Assembly (NCBI GenBank): GCA_014190175.1
Contig: BJFZ01000003.1
Coordinates: forward strand, 13,585-77,584
From: Actinomycetes bacterium
Lineage (GTDB): Bacteria > Actinomycetota > Actinomycetes > Nanopelagicales > Nanopelagicaceae
Length of the DNA stretch: 64,000 nt
Direction of reading: 5' to 3'
In this document: piece by piece, positions 1 through 9,890 of the stretch
Numbering within the stretch: the stretch's first letter is position 1
Layout: each line of letters begins with the position of its first letter
Notes under the pieces: generated by a model
Seen by the model: the letters and a program-made list of their open reading frames with translations, nothing else
The model's database searches: none
What the model was told of the DNA's origin: nothing
Program-made: the position numbers and the translations under genes

Positions 1-1144
1 GCCCACCCAGTAAGTAGAAAAGATGCAAGAACAACCAAATACTCCATGCGATAAAACCGGAAATTCGTAAACCTTTTACTTCCACTACAGCTTTGTGTCT
101 GCCAATTGTGGCCATGGCACCTTTATCTCGGTATTTAAATTTCTTTAGATCCTTACCTTGTATTAATTGTGAAATCTGGTGTGCTACAAATTTTGCTTGC
201 TGCAGAGCGACGGGAGCAACCATTGGGTAAGGATTTCCATTTTCATCCACGGATCCAGAGTTGTCACCAATGGCCCAGATGTATGGATAATTCTTCACTT
301 GTAAGGTTTGATCAGAATCAATTCTTCCTCGATTAAGTGGAATATTTAACTGCTCTAAAATTGGAACACCCCGCACTCCAGCGGCCCAGATTGTGATTTC
401 TGCTCCGATTTGAGCGCCATCTTTAAATTTGATAATTCTTGGTGCCACTTCAGCCACCGCTGTATTTGTTAAAATCCGTACACCCATTTTCTCAAGATCT
501 CGAGAAGTGCGAGCAGATAACGCTGGGTGTAGCGCTGGCAACAATCTCTCACCAGCTTCGACTAATGAAATATTTATATTAGCAGCGGCATGAGAATGAT
601 CGCCTTTGAGCGGCCCCCGAATTAATTCAGCAAGCGCTCCAGCCATTTCAACTCCTGTTGGACCGCCACCAACAACGACTATTCCTAATTTTGTATCGTC
701 ATTAAATCGACAGAGGTCTTCAAATCGGCGCATCACTTCTGCACGTATTGTTAGCGCTTCGTGAATAGTTTTCATTCCTAGTGCATGTTCGGCAACTCCA
801 GGAATTCCAAAATCTGCAGTAGCCGAACCAAGTGCAATTATTAAGTGGTCAAAATCAATCTCTTCGCTGCTATCTAGTTTTACCGATTTTTCCCGGTGAT
901 TTATTGAAATTGGTGAGCCCATCCGAAATTCAATTGGTAGGCCCCGAAGTGCACCACGAATTGGATAGGCAACATGATCTGCCGCAAGCCCTGCGGTTGA
1001 CACTTGATAAAGCAATGGCAAGAAAGTTTGGAAATTATGGCGATCTACTAAAGTTACCTGAGCAGTTTTGGCTAGTGCGATTGCAGCAGTTAGGCCACCA
1101 AAGCCGGCGCCCAAAATTAGAACCCGTGGCTTGTTCTTATTCAT
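1..1144 (-). CDS. ndh: Type II NADH dehydrogenase (NDH-2), 3' end outside window
   Basis: The reverse strand is open from an ATG at 1144 to the left edge, giving 381 codons without a stop. The N-terminus carries a dinucleotide-binding loop (residues 8-17, ILGAGFGGLT), then VDRHNFQTFLPLLYQVSTAG, typical of NDH-2 enzymes. The last visible residues resemble the family's membrane-associated C-terminus. NDH-2 oxidises NADH at the inner face of the membrane with FAD and passes electrons to quinone without pumping protons. The gene is divergent from the SDR gene at 1198 with 53 bp between. The family assignment is firm; the electron acceptor is inferred. Confidence 0.9.
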   Translation of the reverse strand, partial: MNKNKPRVLILGAGFGGLTAAIALAKTAQVTLVDRHNFQTFLPLLYQVSTAGLAADHVAYPIRGALRGLPIEFRMGSPISINHREKSVKLDSSEEIDFDHLIIALGSATADFGIPGVAEHALGMKTIHEALTIRAEVMRRFEDLCRFNDDTKLGIVVVGGGPTGVEMAGALAELIRGPLKGDHSHAAANINISLVEAGERLLPALHPALSARTSRDLEKMGVRILTNTAVAEVAPRIIKFKDGAQIGAEITIWAAGVRGVPILEQLNIPLNRGRIDSDQTLQVKNYPYIWAIGDNSGSVDENGNPYPMVAPVALQQAKFVAHQISQLIQGKDLKKFKYRDKGAMATIGRHKAVVEVKGLRISGFIAWSIWLFLHLFYLLGG

Positions 1145-1160
1145 GGCACCAGCTTTCAAA

Positions 1161-1189
1161 TTACGATCTAGCAACTATAAGTCTATTAT
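1161..1189 (+). promoter_or_regulatory. Predicted promoter of a leaderless mRNA
   Basis: TTACGA (1161-1166), a 17-bp spacer and TATTAT (1184-1189) lie 8 nt before the GTG start at 1198. No Shine-Dalgarno sequence is present, so transcription would start at or next to the start codon. Confidence 0.5.
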
Positions 1190-1197
1190 TGATCATT

Positions 1198-2691
1198 GTG
1201 AGCGCACCTCGAAAAATACTAGTTACAGGGGCTACCGGATATGTGGGTGGACGACTAGTAAGAGCCTTGCTAAATGAAGAGTCGGAAGTGCGGATATTTG
1301 TCCGCGACCGGGCAAAAGTTACCGATCAGCCTTGGGCCGATCAAGTTGAGATAGCGGTTGGAAATGCGAGTGATTTCGAAAGCACAAAGCAAGCCCTAAC
1401 TGGAATCCATACCGCGTTCTATTTACTTCACTCATTAAATTTAGGTCCCAAATTTGACGTGATTGAAAGTGAAATGGCTGCTAACTTTGCGCGCGCAGCT
1501 GCCGAAGCTGAAGTCAAACAGATTGTCTACTTAGGTGGGATCGCAAATGATAAGAAAACAAGCAAGCATTTGTCATCAAGGGCTCGTGTAGGAGAAGTCT
1601 TAGCATCAACCGGTGTAGCAACTCTTGAGTTACGTGCTGGAATTATTATCGGTTCAGGTTCAGCATCATTTGAAATGGTTCGACATCTGACACATCGTTT
1701 ACCTGTAATGACAACTCCGAAATGGATTTCAAATTTAACGCATCCAATTGCAATTCGAGATGTACTTTGGTACTTAAGTCACACTGCCCAATTTGATTCA
1801 CCAGTAAGTGGAGTTTTTGATATCGGTGGCCCTGAAATACTTCCCTACTCTGAGATGTTACAAAAATTTGCCAAACTTTCTGGGCTAAGGCGCAGACTAA
1901 TTATTAAAATTCCAGTTTTGACTCCAAGGTTGGCTAGTCATTGGATTGGTTTAGTAACTCCACTACCAGCCGCATTAGCGAAACCATTAGTGGGCTCATT
2001 AATAAGCGAAGTTGTTGCAGATCCAGGAAAAAGCATTAACAAGTTAATCCCACCCCCGAATGAGGGATTGTTAGACGTGGATGATGCGATGATTTACGCG
2101 TTAACACGGATAGATAACAATCAAGTGCAATCGCGTTGGTCAGATGCCACTGCTCCGATGTTGCCGTGGCAAAAAGCTCAATCAGATCCGGCCTGGGCTG
2201 GCGAAGCAATGTATAAAGATCATCGTGAAGTAATTACTGAGGCGAAAACAATTTATCTTTGGGAAACAATTGAGGCAATCGGTGGTGAAACCGGTTGGTA
2301 TGGATCTGATTGGTTGTGGTGGCTGCGCGGATCGATCGATCGTGCAATCGGTGGAGTTGGGTTACGTCGGGGACGTCGTGATCCAAAAACTTTACGAGTT
2401 GGCGATGGATTAGATTTCTGGAGAGTTGAGTCTTTGAATCGTCCAAATTTCTTGAAACTATACGCAGAGATGATTTTGCCAGGAAAAGCTTGGTTGGAGT
2501 TTCGGATTGAACCAGATAAATCTAGTGATGGTACTGAGACAGTCAAAGTGATTCAGGAAGCAACATTTTCACCGAGAGGTTTGGGTGGGCAGTTGTACTG
2601 GTTTGCGGTTTTGCCATTCCATGCATTTATTTTTCCAATTATGCTAAGAAATATTGTACGCAGCGCAAAGCGGAAAGAGTACTTTAGTTAG
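1198..2691 (+). CDS. SDR-family NAD(P)-binding protein with C-terminal DUF2867 domain
   Basis: This 497-residue protein has an atypical (extended) SDR domain. The nucleotide loop is TGATGYVGGR with Gly11, Gly14 and Gly17, followed by NmrA/YbjT-like sequence. From about residue 330 it continues into a DUF2867 domain (GGVGLRRGRR, LRVGDGLDFWRVE). Length and architecture match actinobacterial SDR-DUF2867 proteins, whose substrate is unknown. The frame is open back to 832, but that part is antisense to ndh. GTG at 1198, just before the Rossmann fold and behind a promoter-like box, is the sensible start. The 3' end overlaps the convergent prenyltransferase gene by 8 bp. Confidence 0.85.
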   Translation: MSAPRKILVTGATGYVGGRLVRALLNEESEVRIFVRDRAKVTDQPWADQVEIAVGNASDFESTKQALTGIHTAFYLLHSLNLGPKFDVIESEMAANFARAAAEAEVKQIVYLGGIANDKKTSKHLSSRARVGEVLASTGVATLELRAGIIIGSGSASFEMVRHLTHRLPVMTTPKWISNLTHPIAIRDVLWYLSHTAQFDSPVSGVFDIGGPEILPYSEMLQKFAKLSGLRRRLIIKIPVLTPRLASHWIGLVTPLPAALAKPLVGSLISEVVADPGKSINKLIPPPNEGLLDVDDAMIYALTRIDNNQVQSRWSDATAPMLPWQKAQSDPAWAGEAMYKDHREVITEAKTIYLWETIEAIGGETGWYGSDWLWWLRGSIDRAIGGVGLRRGRRDPKTLRVGDGLDFWRVESLNRPNFLKLYAEMILPGKAWLEFRIEPDKSSDGTETVKVIQEATFSPRGLGGQLYWFAVLPFHAFIFPIMLRNIVRSAKRKEYFS

Positions 2692-3514
2692 TCGTAGTAC
2701 CAATTTGCACACTTACTGCAGCAATAAGCAACAAAACATTTAACAAGGAAACCAACATAATTGCTGGGAAAACAAAACGCTTCCCACCAAAAAGCAAGAA
2801 CAAAGATCCCAAAAGACCGATAGCTAAAGTTAAAATATTTTCTATCACTTGAGTCAAAATAATTGTTGTCAAAATTAAAATAAATGCTGTAACTGCTCTT
2901 GAATTTTTCTCACCGATGATTTGTGGCAATCCATGGATACCACTTTCAACATCTTCTTTTAAATCTTTAATTACATTTGCAAAATGTGCGGCAACTCCAA
3001 GTAGTGCCCCTGCACCCAACAACCATAGGGGAGGAGTTCTATCTGTGGCGACCACGATTGAAGCGGGCAACGCAGCAAATGCTAAAAAGTACGGAAGTGG
3101 AGATAGTGGTGTCGATTTCAAATAAAAGTTATAGGTAACACCGCAACCAATTCCAAATAAATAAATCAAACCACCTTTAATTCCAAGAGGACCAAATAGG
3201 TTAAGTAAAATTGCAAATGCCAAGGAGACCCAAATCGCTTTTCGCAGTAGTGCTTCATTAATCGAACCAGCCACCAAAGGTTTTTCTACTCGATTATGCT
3301 TCGAGTCATCTGCAAAATCATTTAAATCATTGGTAAAGCCAACAACAAGTTGTCCGAAAAATACTCCGACTGCAATTACGTAAGCCGGACCTTCCCACCA
3401 AAGTTCACGCGCCAGCAAAAAGCTGACTGCAGTGACGAAAATTGTGGGTTGAAAGTGTGCGGCGACCAGCAGGGCTTTAAATGTCTTAAACACTGGATAA
3501 GTATCGCTTACCAA
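2684..3514 (-). CDS. UbiA-family prenyltransferase
   Basis: This is a polytopic membrane protein of 276 residues with about eight hydrophobic segments. The first Asp-rich motif is NDLNDFADD (residues 62-70) and the second is DLKEDVESGIHG (184-195); both bind the Mg-diphosphate of the prenyl donor in the UbiA superfamily. Relatives include MenA, UbiA and chlorophyll-synthase-like enzymes, but the sequence does not settle the aromatic acceptor and no menaquinone genes are adjacent. The apparent start is TTG at 3514. It is divergent from the decarboxylase gene with only about 30 bp between, so the promoters must overlap. The family is certain, the substrate unknown. Confidence 0.85.
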   Translation of the reverse strand: MVSDTYPVFKTFKALLVAAHFQPTIFVTAVSFLLARELWWEGPAYVIAVGVFFGQLVVGFTNDLNDFADDSKHNRVEKPLVAGSINEALLRKAIWVSLAFAILLNLFGPLGIKGGLIYLFGIGCGVTYNFYLKSTPLSPLPYFLAFAALPASIVVATDRTPPLWLLGAGALLGVAAHFANVIKDLKEDVESGIHGLPQIIGEKNSRAVTAFILILTTIILTQVIENILTLAIGLLGSLFLLFGGKRFVFPAIMLVSLLNVLLLIAAVSVQIGTTTN

Positions 3515-3546
3515 CCCTTACTCGCATGCGTGAGAGAATACCTAAC

Positions 3547-4899
3547 ATGCATGAATTTACCGCTGAAGTAGAAGCCCTGGCGCATGAGATCCTTAATTAC
3601 AGTTTGGATCGGTTGCGTACAGATCCGCCTCTGGATCACCCGCGCAGTGAGGCCGAGTTGCACTCATTGGTTGGCCAAACGATTACTGAAAATGGGCTTG
3701 GTGGGCATGATGCACTTGATCTTTTTCAAAAGTATTTAGCAACATCCTGTATTTCCACAGATCATCCACGGTACCTAGCATTTATTCCGTCAGCACCAAG
3801 TGAGTATGCAAGTCTTTTTGATTTAGTAGTTGCTGCAACTTCACTTTATGGCGGCTCATGGCTGGAGGGAGCCGGGGCTGTTTACGCAGAGAATCAAGCG
3901 TTGCGATGGATAAGTGATTTGGCAAAATTTCCCGAAAGCGCCGGGGGAGTTTTTGTGCAAGGTGGAACTGTTGGAAATCTTTCTGCACTCGTCGCGGCAA
4001 GATTTCATGCCAAAAAAGAGTTTGGATCTTCTAAACGTTGGGTGATCGCTTGTAGCGCCGATGCGCATTCATCAATAGCAGCAGCGGCAGATGTGATGGA
4101 TGTGGATACTCTCCCAATAAAAACCGATAAAGATGGGAAATTAATTGCAGCAAATGCTCTTGCAGCAATCTCAAAATTTGAAAACGAAAATCCAAATCAC
4201 AAAGTTTTTGTGTTAGTAGGTACCGCTGGAACTACCAACTTGGGAATTATTGATGATCTAAATGGTCTGGCTGATGTAGCAGGTGAGTTAAAAATTTGGT
4301 TTCATATTGACGGTGCATATGGTCTTGCAGCCCTGGCAGCACCCACTGTTTGGGAATTATTTAATGGTGTTGAACGCGCGGATTCATTAATCGTTGATCC
4401 GCATAAATGGCTCTTTGCGCCTTTTGACGCTTGCGCACTTATTTATCGTGATGCAGAACTTGGCAAAGCTGCTCATACCCAACGCGCACCTTATTTAGAA
4501 ACTCTCCAAGATGAAAGCGAATTCAATCCATCAGATTACGCAATTCAATTAACCAGACGAGCACGCGGGTTGCCATTCTGGTTTTCACTTGCTGCTAATG
4601 GAAGCGCTGCTTATGAAGATGCAATCGAAAAATCCTTGCAGATCGCTCGAGAAACAAGTGAATTGATTAAATCCCAGCCGCGGTTAACCCTTTTATGCGA
4701 ACCAACACTTTCAATAGTTGCATTTACTCGTGATGGTTGGACTTTAAATGACTATCAAGAGTGGAGCGACAAATTATTGGCTGACCAAATTGGATTTGTG
4801 ACCCCTTCATCGCATGAAGGTGTACCGATCTTGCGCTTTGCCATCGTTAATCCATGGACCAAGATCACAGATATCCAAGCAATTCTGGCGACTCTTTAA
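3547..4899 (+). CDS. Group II PLP-dependent decarboxylase
   Basis: The protein has 450 residues from ATG at 3547; an in-frame ATG at 3526 would add seven. It matches the aromatic-amino-acid/glutamate decarboxylase superfamily (fold type I). It shows the cofactor region GGTVGNLSALVAAR, the substrate loop HIDGAYGLAA, and the Schiff-base lysine Lys287 in VDPHKWLF. Such enzymes decarboxylate L-amino acids to amines; Trp, Tyr, Glu, Asp and diaminobutyrate are all possible, and specificity cannot be read here. There is no clear Shine-Dalgarno; GAGAAT lies 7 nt before 3547 and may be a -10 box. No amine transporter is adjacent. Confidence 0.85.
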   Translation: MHEFTAEVEALAHEILNYSLDRLRTDPPLDHPRSEAELHSLVGQTITENGLGGHDALDLFQKYLATSCISTDHPRYLAFIPSAPSEYASLFDLVVAATSLYGGSWLEGAGAVYAENQALRWISDLAKFPESAGGVFVQGGTVGNLSALVAARFHAKKEFGSSKRWVIACSADAHSSIAAAADVMDVDTLPIKTDKDGKLIAANALAAISKFENENPNHKVFVLVGTAGTTNLGIIDDLNGLADVAGELKIWFHIDGAYGLAALAAPTVWELFNGVERADSLIVDPHKWLFAPFDACALIYRDAELGKAAHTQRAPYLETLQDESEFNPSDYAIQLTRRARGLPFWFSLAANGSAAYEDAIEKSLQIARETSELIKSQPRLTLLCEPTLSIVAFTRDGWTLNDYQEWSDKLLADQIGFVTPSSHEGVPILRFAIVNPWTKITDIQAILATL

Positions 4900-4918
4900 A
4901 CCATACCAATTGGGGTAA

Positions 4919-4947
4919 ATGACATCAATGTAATTTAGCCGTACGAT
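4919..4947 (+). promoter_or_regulatory. Predicted promoter of a leaderless DUF3263 mRNA
   Basis: ATGACA (4919-4924) and TACGAT (4942-4947) are separated by 17 bp, close to the sigma-70 consensus. Six bases later comes the ATG at 4954, so the transcript should begin at or near the start codon. AGGA lies in the 6-nt gap but is too close to be an ordinary ribosome-binding site. Confidence 0.6.
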
Positions 4948-4953
4948 AGGAAC

Positions 4954-5232
4954 ATGGGTGAACCGGTACAAAACAGTGGCGCAAGCACGCTCACTGAACT
5001 CGAGCTTCAGATATTGGAGTTTGAGCGGCAATGGTGGCGCTACCCCGGCTCAAAAGAGGCGGCTATCCGCGAATTATTTTCGATCAGCACCCCACGTTAT
5101 TACCAATTATTGAACGCATTGCTTGATAACGCCGCGGCTGAAAGCGCTTATCCCACCCTGGTACGGCGGTTACGCCGCTTGCGGGAGAGTCGAACTCAGT
5201 CTCGATCTCCGATCGCCCCACTAAACCTCTAA
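4954..5232 (+). CDS. DUF3263 family small protein
   Basis: This 92-residue protein has LTELELQILEFERQWWRYPG, then the helix-turn-helix-like stretch KEAAIRELFSISTPRYYQLL and a basic Arg-rich tail. This matches the actinobacterial DUF3263 family, small presumptive DNA-binding proteins of unknown role. It sits about 130 bp before groEL in the same direction. The regulatory role is inferred from the helical, basic C-terminus; the family call rests on the WWRYPG...RYYQLLN pattern. Confidence 0.8.
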   Translation: MGEPVQNSGASTLTELELQILEFERQWWRYPGSKEAAIRELFSISTPRYYQLLNALLDNAAAESAYPTLVRRLRRLRESRTQSRSPIAPLNL

Positions 5233-5256
5233 TTGGCTAATTAGCCTGATCTCCGT

Positions 5257-5318
5257 TTGGCCGAGGCACCCTTCCTGCCGTAGATTATGCGTTAGCACTC
5301 TCCCGATGAGAGTGACAG
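5257..5318 (+). promoter_or_regulatory. groEL promoter with CIRCE-like operator
   Basis: A -35-like TTGGCC (5257-5262) and a -10-like TAGATT (5281-5286) are 18 bp apart. Directly downstream is an inverted repeat: a perfect CIRCE left arm TTAGCACTC (5292-5300), a 9-bp spacer, and a right arm GAGTGACAG (5310-5318) that keeps only six of nine consensus positions. CIRCE is the HrcA operator of heat-shock genes, so HrcA repression is the likely control. hrcA is not in this window. Confidence 0.7.
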
Positions 5319-5356
5319 CCAAGAGCTGTAAATGTGCTTAATTTTGCAAGGAGTAA

Positions 5357-6982
<1,626 letters not shown>

Positions 6983-6989
6983 ATCCAAA

Positions 6990-7694
6990 ATGGAAATAAC
7001 TGCAGATCACCTTTTAAGTAACGCGATCGAATTAGCGCGCGCAGCAGCAATTGATGAGGCACGCGCAAGTGGTCTTCCTTACGAAGGTGAATTAGTTGGA
7101 GAGCATCTAGGTGTTGAAGTTGATGGTGAAAGATTTTTAACACATTTATTTAGAACTGGACTCTCTGGATATCGTGATTGGCGTTGGGCTGTAACACTTA
7201 CTCGCGCTGATGAAGATACAAGTAGTGAGGCAACTGTTTGTGATGTTGTTTTACTTCCTGGTCCAGATGCTTTGCTTGCACCGAAATGGATTCCGTATCA
7301 CGAAAGAATTCAAGCTGGCGATTTAACACCTGGTGTAATTGTTCCAACATCTCATGATGATGCGCGTTTAACTCCTGGTTATGCCGCACTTCCTGGTGAT
7401 GAAGAGTTGGATATGGCGCAATTACTTGAATTGGGGTTAGGAAGAGAGCGAGTGCTTTCCGCATTTGGAAGAGATGCAACAAGTCAACGTTGGTACCGCG
7501 GTGATTTTGGACCAGAGGCCCAAATGGCAAAAGCTGCACCACTTCCTTGTGCTGCTTGTGCATTTTTCATTCCAATGGCTGGCTCGATGCGATCCGTATT
7601 TGGAGTTTGTGCCAACGAGATCTCACCGGCCGATGGCCATGTAGTTTCGATAGATCATGGGTGCGGCGCCCACTCGCAAGCCCAAGTTATTTAA
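6990..7694 (+). CDS. DUF3027 family protein
   Basis: This 234-residue protein starts seven bases after the groEL stop; the open frame extends upstream but only within groEL. It shows the DUF3027 signature: GEHLGVEVDGERFLTHLF, then YRDWRWAVTLTRA, WIPYHERIQAGDLTPG and RWYRGDFGPEAQMA. The C-terminus holds CAACAFFIP and GVCANE plus a further Cys, which could form a metal site. The family is actinobacterial, of unknown function, and commonly encoded beside a cold-shock gene, as here. No Shine-Dalgarno is clear, so it may be translated by coupling to groEL. Confidence 0.8.
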   Translation: MEITADHLLSNAIELARAAAIDEARASGLPYEGELVGEHLGVEVDGERFLTHLFRTGLSGYRDWRWAVTLTRADEDTSSEATVCDVVLLPGPDALLAPKWIPYHERIQAGDLTPGVIVPTSHDDARLTPGYAALPGDEELDMAQLLELGLGRERVLSAFGRDATSQRWYRGDFGPEAQMAKAAPLPCAACAFFIPMAGSMRSVFGVCANEISPADGHVVSIDHGCGAHSQAQVI

Positions 7695-7704
7695 TCAAAA
7701 CAGA

Positions 7705-7730
7705 GGATTTACCCCTGTTAAGGGGAATCC
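7705..7730 (+). terminator. Hairpin after DUF3027, possible terminator
   Basis: GGATT (7705-7709) pairs with AATCC (7726-7730), and CCCC (7712-7715) with GGGG (7722-7725), around a TGTTAA loop with a 2-nt bulge on the left arm. There is no T-run directly after it. A second weak hairpin, AAGG-CGGGC-CCTT followed by TTCT, lies at 7750-7765. Together they fill most of the 130-bp gap before the cold-shock gene. Confidence 0.4.
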
Positions 7731-7826
7731 GAGCATAAATCTGCTTAGCAAGGCGGGCCCTTTTCTCGGTAAACTCGAGCCCCTAGCTACTTCCCGGCTA
7801 GACCTGAACTGTTGATGGAGATGATG

Positions 7827-8210
7827 ATGCCTACCGGTCGTGTTAAATGGTTTAGCCTTGAAAAGGGCTTTGGTTTCATTGCATCTGAAGAGGGCGATGA
7901 TGTCTTTCTTCCAGCAACTTCACTTCCTGCGGGAGTAACAAGTGTCAAGCCAGGTACCCGACTTGAATTCGGCGTTGCTGATGGTCGTCGTGGGCCCCAA
8001 GCACTTTCAGTAAGCATTATCGAAGCACCGCCATCGCTAGTAGCTAGCTCAAGAATTAATCCTGATGATTTAGCAGCAATCATTGAAGATGCGATCAAGA
8101 TTTTAGATCGCGTTGGAAATGGCTTGCGCCATGGTCGCCATCCATCAACTAGTGAAGCTGAGCGATTAGGAAAAGTGTTGCGCGGCATCGCAGATCAAAT
8201 CGAAGCTTAA
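7827..8210 (+). CDS. Cold-shock domain protein with C-terminal extension
   Basis: The protein has 127 residues. Residues 1-65 form a cold-shock (OB-fold) domain with the RNP1-type KGFGFIA and the RNP2-type VFLPATSL, which bind single-stranded RNA or DNA. Residues 70-127 are an extra, probably helical region ending KVLRGIADQIEA that typical 67-residue Csp proteins lack; this longer form is common in actinobacteria next to DUF3027. Several in-frame starts exist (7812-7827). The last, ATG-CCT at 7827, has GGAG six bases upstream and gives the usual MPTGRVKWF opening. Confidence 0.88.
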   Translation: MPTGRVKWFSLEKGFGFIASEEGDDVFLPATSLPAGVTSVKPGTRLEFGVADGRRGPQALSVSIIEAPPSLVASSRINPDDLAAIIEDAIKILDRVGNGLRHGRHPSTSEAERLGKVLRGIADQIEA

Positions 8211-8212
8211 AT

Positions 8213-8395
8213 TTAATTTATTTTTCGTTTTTTAATTGCCCGCAAACCGTATAAGCCAAGCGAAACACCGATCGCGCTAGTTATCGCCCAATTTCCATAT
8301 TTGTCATTTGTAAATTGAAAAATTAGAGCGCCAGCGAAAAAAACTGTCCAGATAGTGATACCAATCTTCACGACCTGTTCATCTTTGAGTTGCAT
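8213..8395 (-). CDS. DUF2530-like small membrane protein
   Basis: This 60-residue protein has a charged N-terminus, two hydrophobic segments (about residues 11-29 and 35-51) and a basic end, GLRAIKKRKIN. Size, topology and position beside the long cold-shock gene fit the actinobacterial DUF2530 family of unknown function. It ends two bases from the convergent cold-shock gene. A TAGAAT box six bases before the ATG suggests a leaderless mRNA. The family call is from pattern and context only. Confidence 0.6.
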   Translation of the reverse strand: MQLKDEQVVKIGITIWTVFFAGALIFQFTNDKYGNWAITSAIGVSLGLYGLRAIKKRKIN

Positions 8396-8401
8396 ACGAC
8401 T

Positions 8402-8407
8402 ATTCTA
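8402..8407 (-). promoter_or_regulatory. -10 box of the DUF2530-like gene (leaderless)
   Basis: On the reverse strand TAGAAT is followed by six bases (AGTCGT) and the ATG at 8395. The would-be -35 zone lies within the decamer repeats at 8415-8454. Confidence 0.5.
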
Positions 8408-8414
8408 GGAGTAC

Positions 8415-8454
8415 ATCCAGAAATATCCAGAGAAATCCAGAGAAATCCAGAGAA
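8415..8454 (+). repeat. Tandem decamer repeat, four copies
   Basis: ATCCAGA recurs at 8415, 8425, 8435 and 8445, exactly 10 bp apart; the last two units are identical (ATCCAGAGAA). The array fills the gap between two divergent genes and touches the ATG of the MFS gene. Confidence 0.85.
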
Positions 8455-9713
8455 TGAGTGGCGAGAAGTTGACGAAATCTTCAGGATCTTTGCGCTCCTT
8501 CCAGCACAAAAATTTTCGTTTATGGTTTTTTGCTAGCTTTTTGGGGAATATGGGAACGTGGGCCCAGCGGATTGCTCAATATTGGCTAGTGCTTGAATTA
8601 ACTAATGATGCATTTCAATTAGGAATTGTTGCCGGATTGCAATCATTTCCATACATAATCTTTTCAAGCTTCGGTGGAAAACTAGCAGATAGATTTTCGT
8701 TGCGAAAAATGATAATTATCGCAAATTTAACTGCTTCGCTTTGGGCAGCAATACTAGGGACCCTTGTGATTTCTGGAAATGTGCAAATTTGGCATGTTTA
8801 CATAATCGCTACATTGCTCGGCATTTCAAGTGCTATTGAATCGCCAATAACCCAGTCTTTCTTAACTCAATTAGTGTCACCTGAAGATATCTCTAACTCA
8901 ATCAGCCTAAGGTCAGTGAATTTTAATACCGCCCGGCTATTTGGTCCCGCAGTTTCTGGATTTATTATTAATGCTTTTGGAACTGGCCCTTCCTTTTTGT
9001 TTAATTCCTTCTCTTTTATTTTTGTAATTTTAGCGCTGGCCCTAATGAAAAGCGATGATATATCTATAGTTAATCCACTTAGAGAAAAAGTTTATATAAA
9101 AGAAGCGATTGAATACATCAAAGCCAGGCCGGATCTAAAAGCATTACTATTGGTGGTTTTTTGTTTTGGAACTTTTGCTGCGTTACCTGAACTGTTTAGT
9201 GCGACAATGGCTACCAAAGTATTTGATAAAAATGCATTAGATTTTGGTATTTTAGGAAGTTGCATCGCAGTTGGTTCTATTTCTGGATCGATACTTGCAA
9301 CTAAATTTGAGTGGAAACCATCTACTAGAAGTGTGATCATGTGTACGTGCTGGTGGGGCATAGCGATAATCATTTCTTCGATAGCCCCAACGTATTTTTG
9401 GTATGCATTAACCCTTCCTATATATGGAGCAATCATGCTGGTGACTGGAATTTCAGCTCTCAGGACAGCACAGTTAGGGATTGATTCGGCAATCAGAGGG
9501 CGCATCATGGGAATTTATATTTCAGTCTCTATGGGTGGAGTAGTTTTTGGTGCCCCACTTATTGGCTGGGTCACAGAATTTTTTGGACCTCGGGAAGCGG
9601 TGGCCAGCGGAGGAGCTTTGACGATAATCGGGTCGACATTTGTATATTTTCGCTACCGTGGCCGACTGGAAGCACCCGAAGATATATCAATTGGTGCCAC
9701 ACTAGGCAAATAA
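8454..9713 (+). CDS. MFS transporter
   Basis: At 419 residues with about twelve transmembrane segments this is a major facilitator of the drug/siderophore exporter type (DHA3/EntS-like). Supporting features are FASFLGNMGTWAQRIAQYWL near the N-terminus and the loop 2-3 motif GGKLADRFSLRKMI. It would export a small molecule using the proton gradient; the substrate cannot be told. Only a weak AGAGA, supplied by the tandem repeat, precedes the ATG. It appears to be a single-gene transcription unit. Confidence 0.85.
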   Translation: MSGEKLTKSSGSLRSFQHKNFRLWFFASFLGNMGTWAQRIAQYWLVLELTNDAFQLGIVAGLQSFPYIIFSSFGGKLADRFSLRKMIIIANLTASLWAAILGTLVISGNVQIWHVYIIATLLGISSAIESPITQSFLTQLVSPEDISNSISLRSVNFNTARLFGPAVSGFIINAFGTGPSFLFNSFSFIFVILALALMKSDDISIVNPLREKVYIKEAIEYIKARPDLKALLLVVFCFGTFAALPELFSATMATKVFDKNALDFGILGSCIAVGSISGSILATKFEWKPSTRSVIMCTCWWGIAIIISSIAPTYFWYALTLPIYGAIMLVTGISALRTAQLGIDSAIRGRIMGIYISVSMGGVVFGAPLIGWVTEFFGPREAVASGGALTIIGSTFVYFRYRGRLEAPEDISIGATLGK

Positions 9714-9728
9714 CCATTGGAAATGGTT
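9712..9728 (+). terminator. Hairpin at the end of the MFS gene
   Basis: AACCATT (9712-9718) and AATGGTT (9722-9728) form a perfect 7-bp stem with a 3-nt loop, overlapping the stop codon. No T-run follows, so termination is possible but unproven. Confidence 0.4.
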
Positions 9729-9777
9729 AGAATTGAATACAATCAAGTAACAGTCAGAAAAAAACTTTGGAGTTGAA

Positions 9778-9885
9778 ATGGCTAACAAGGAACAAAAAAG
9801 CAATGCGAACCAGAAAAAGGAACCAAAGCTTTCGCTAAAAGAGAAGCGTTTGAAGAAGCAAGAAAAACAATCCAAGAAGGATTAA
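9778..9885 (+). CDS. Small Lys-rich protein, 35 residues
   Basis: An ATG at 9778, preceded by GGAG (9769-9772) at 5-nt spacing, opens a 35-codon frame ending TAA at 9883-9885. The product is extremely basic and hydrophilic, with eleven or more lysines, few hydrophobic residues and a central KEPKLSLKEKRLKK. I do not recognise a named family. The good ribosome-binding site, absence of any overlapping gene and protein-like composition support a real gene. It could be a nucleic-acid-binding or ribosome-associated peptide, but nothing here proves that. Confidence 0.6.
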   Translation: MANKEQKSNANQKKEPKLSLKEKRLKKQEKQSKKD

Positions 9886-9890
9886 TTTTC

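Noticed and set aside
832..1197. N-terminal extension of the SDR/DUF2867 frame
   Set aside because: It is exactly antisense to the ndh gene and carries no SDR-like sequence; GTG at 1198 precedes the Rossmann motif.
8415..8454. CRISPR-like array
   Set aside because: Units are 10 bp and directly adjacent with no spacers; simple tandem repeat.
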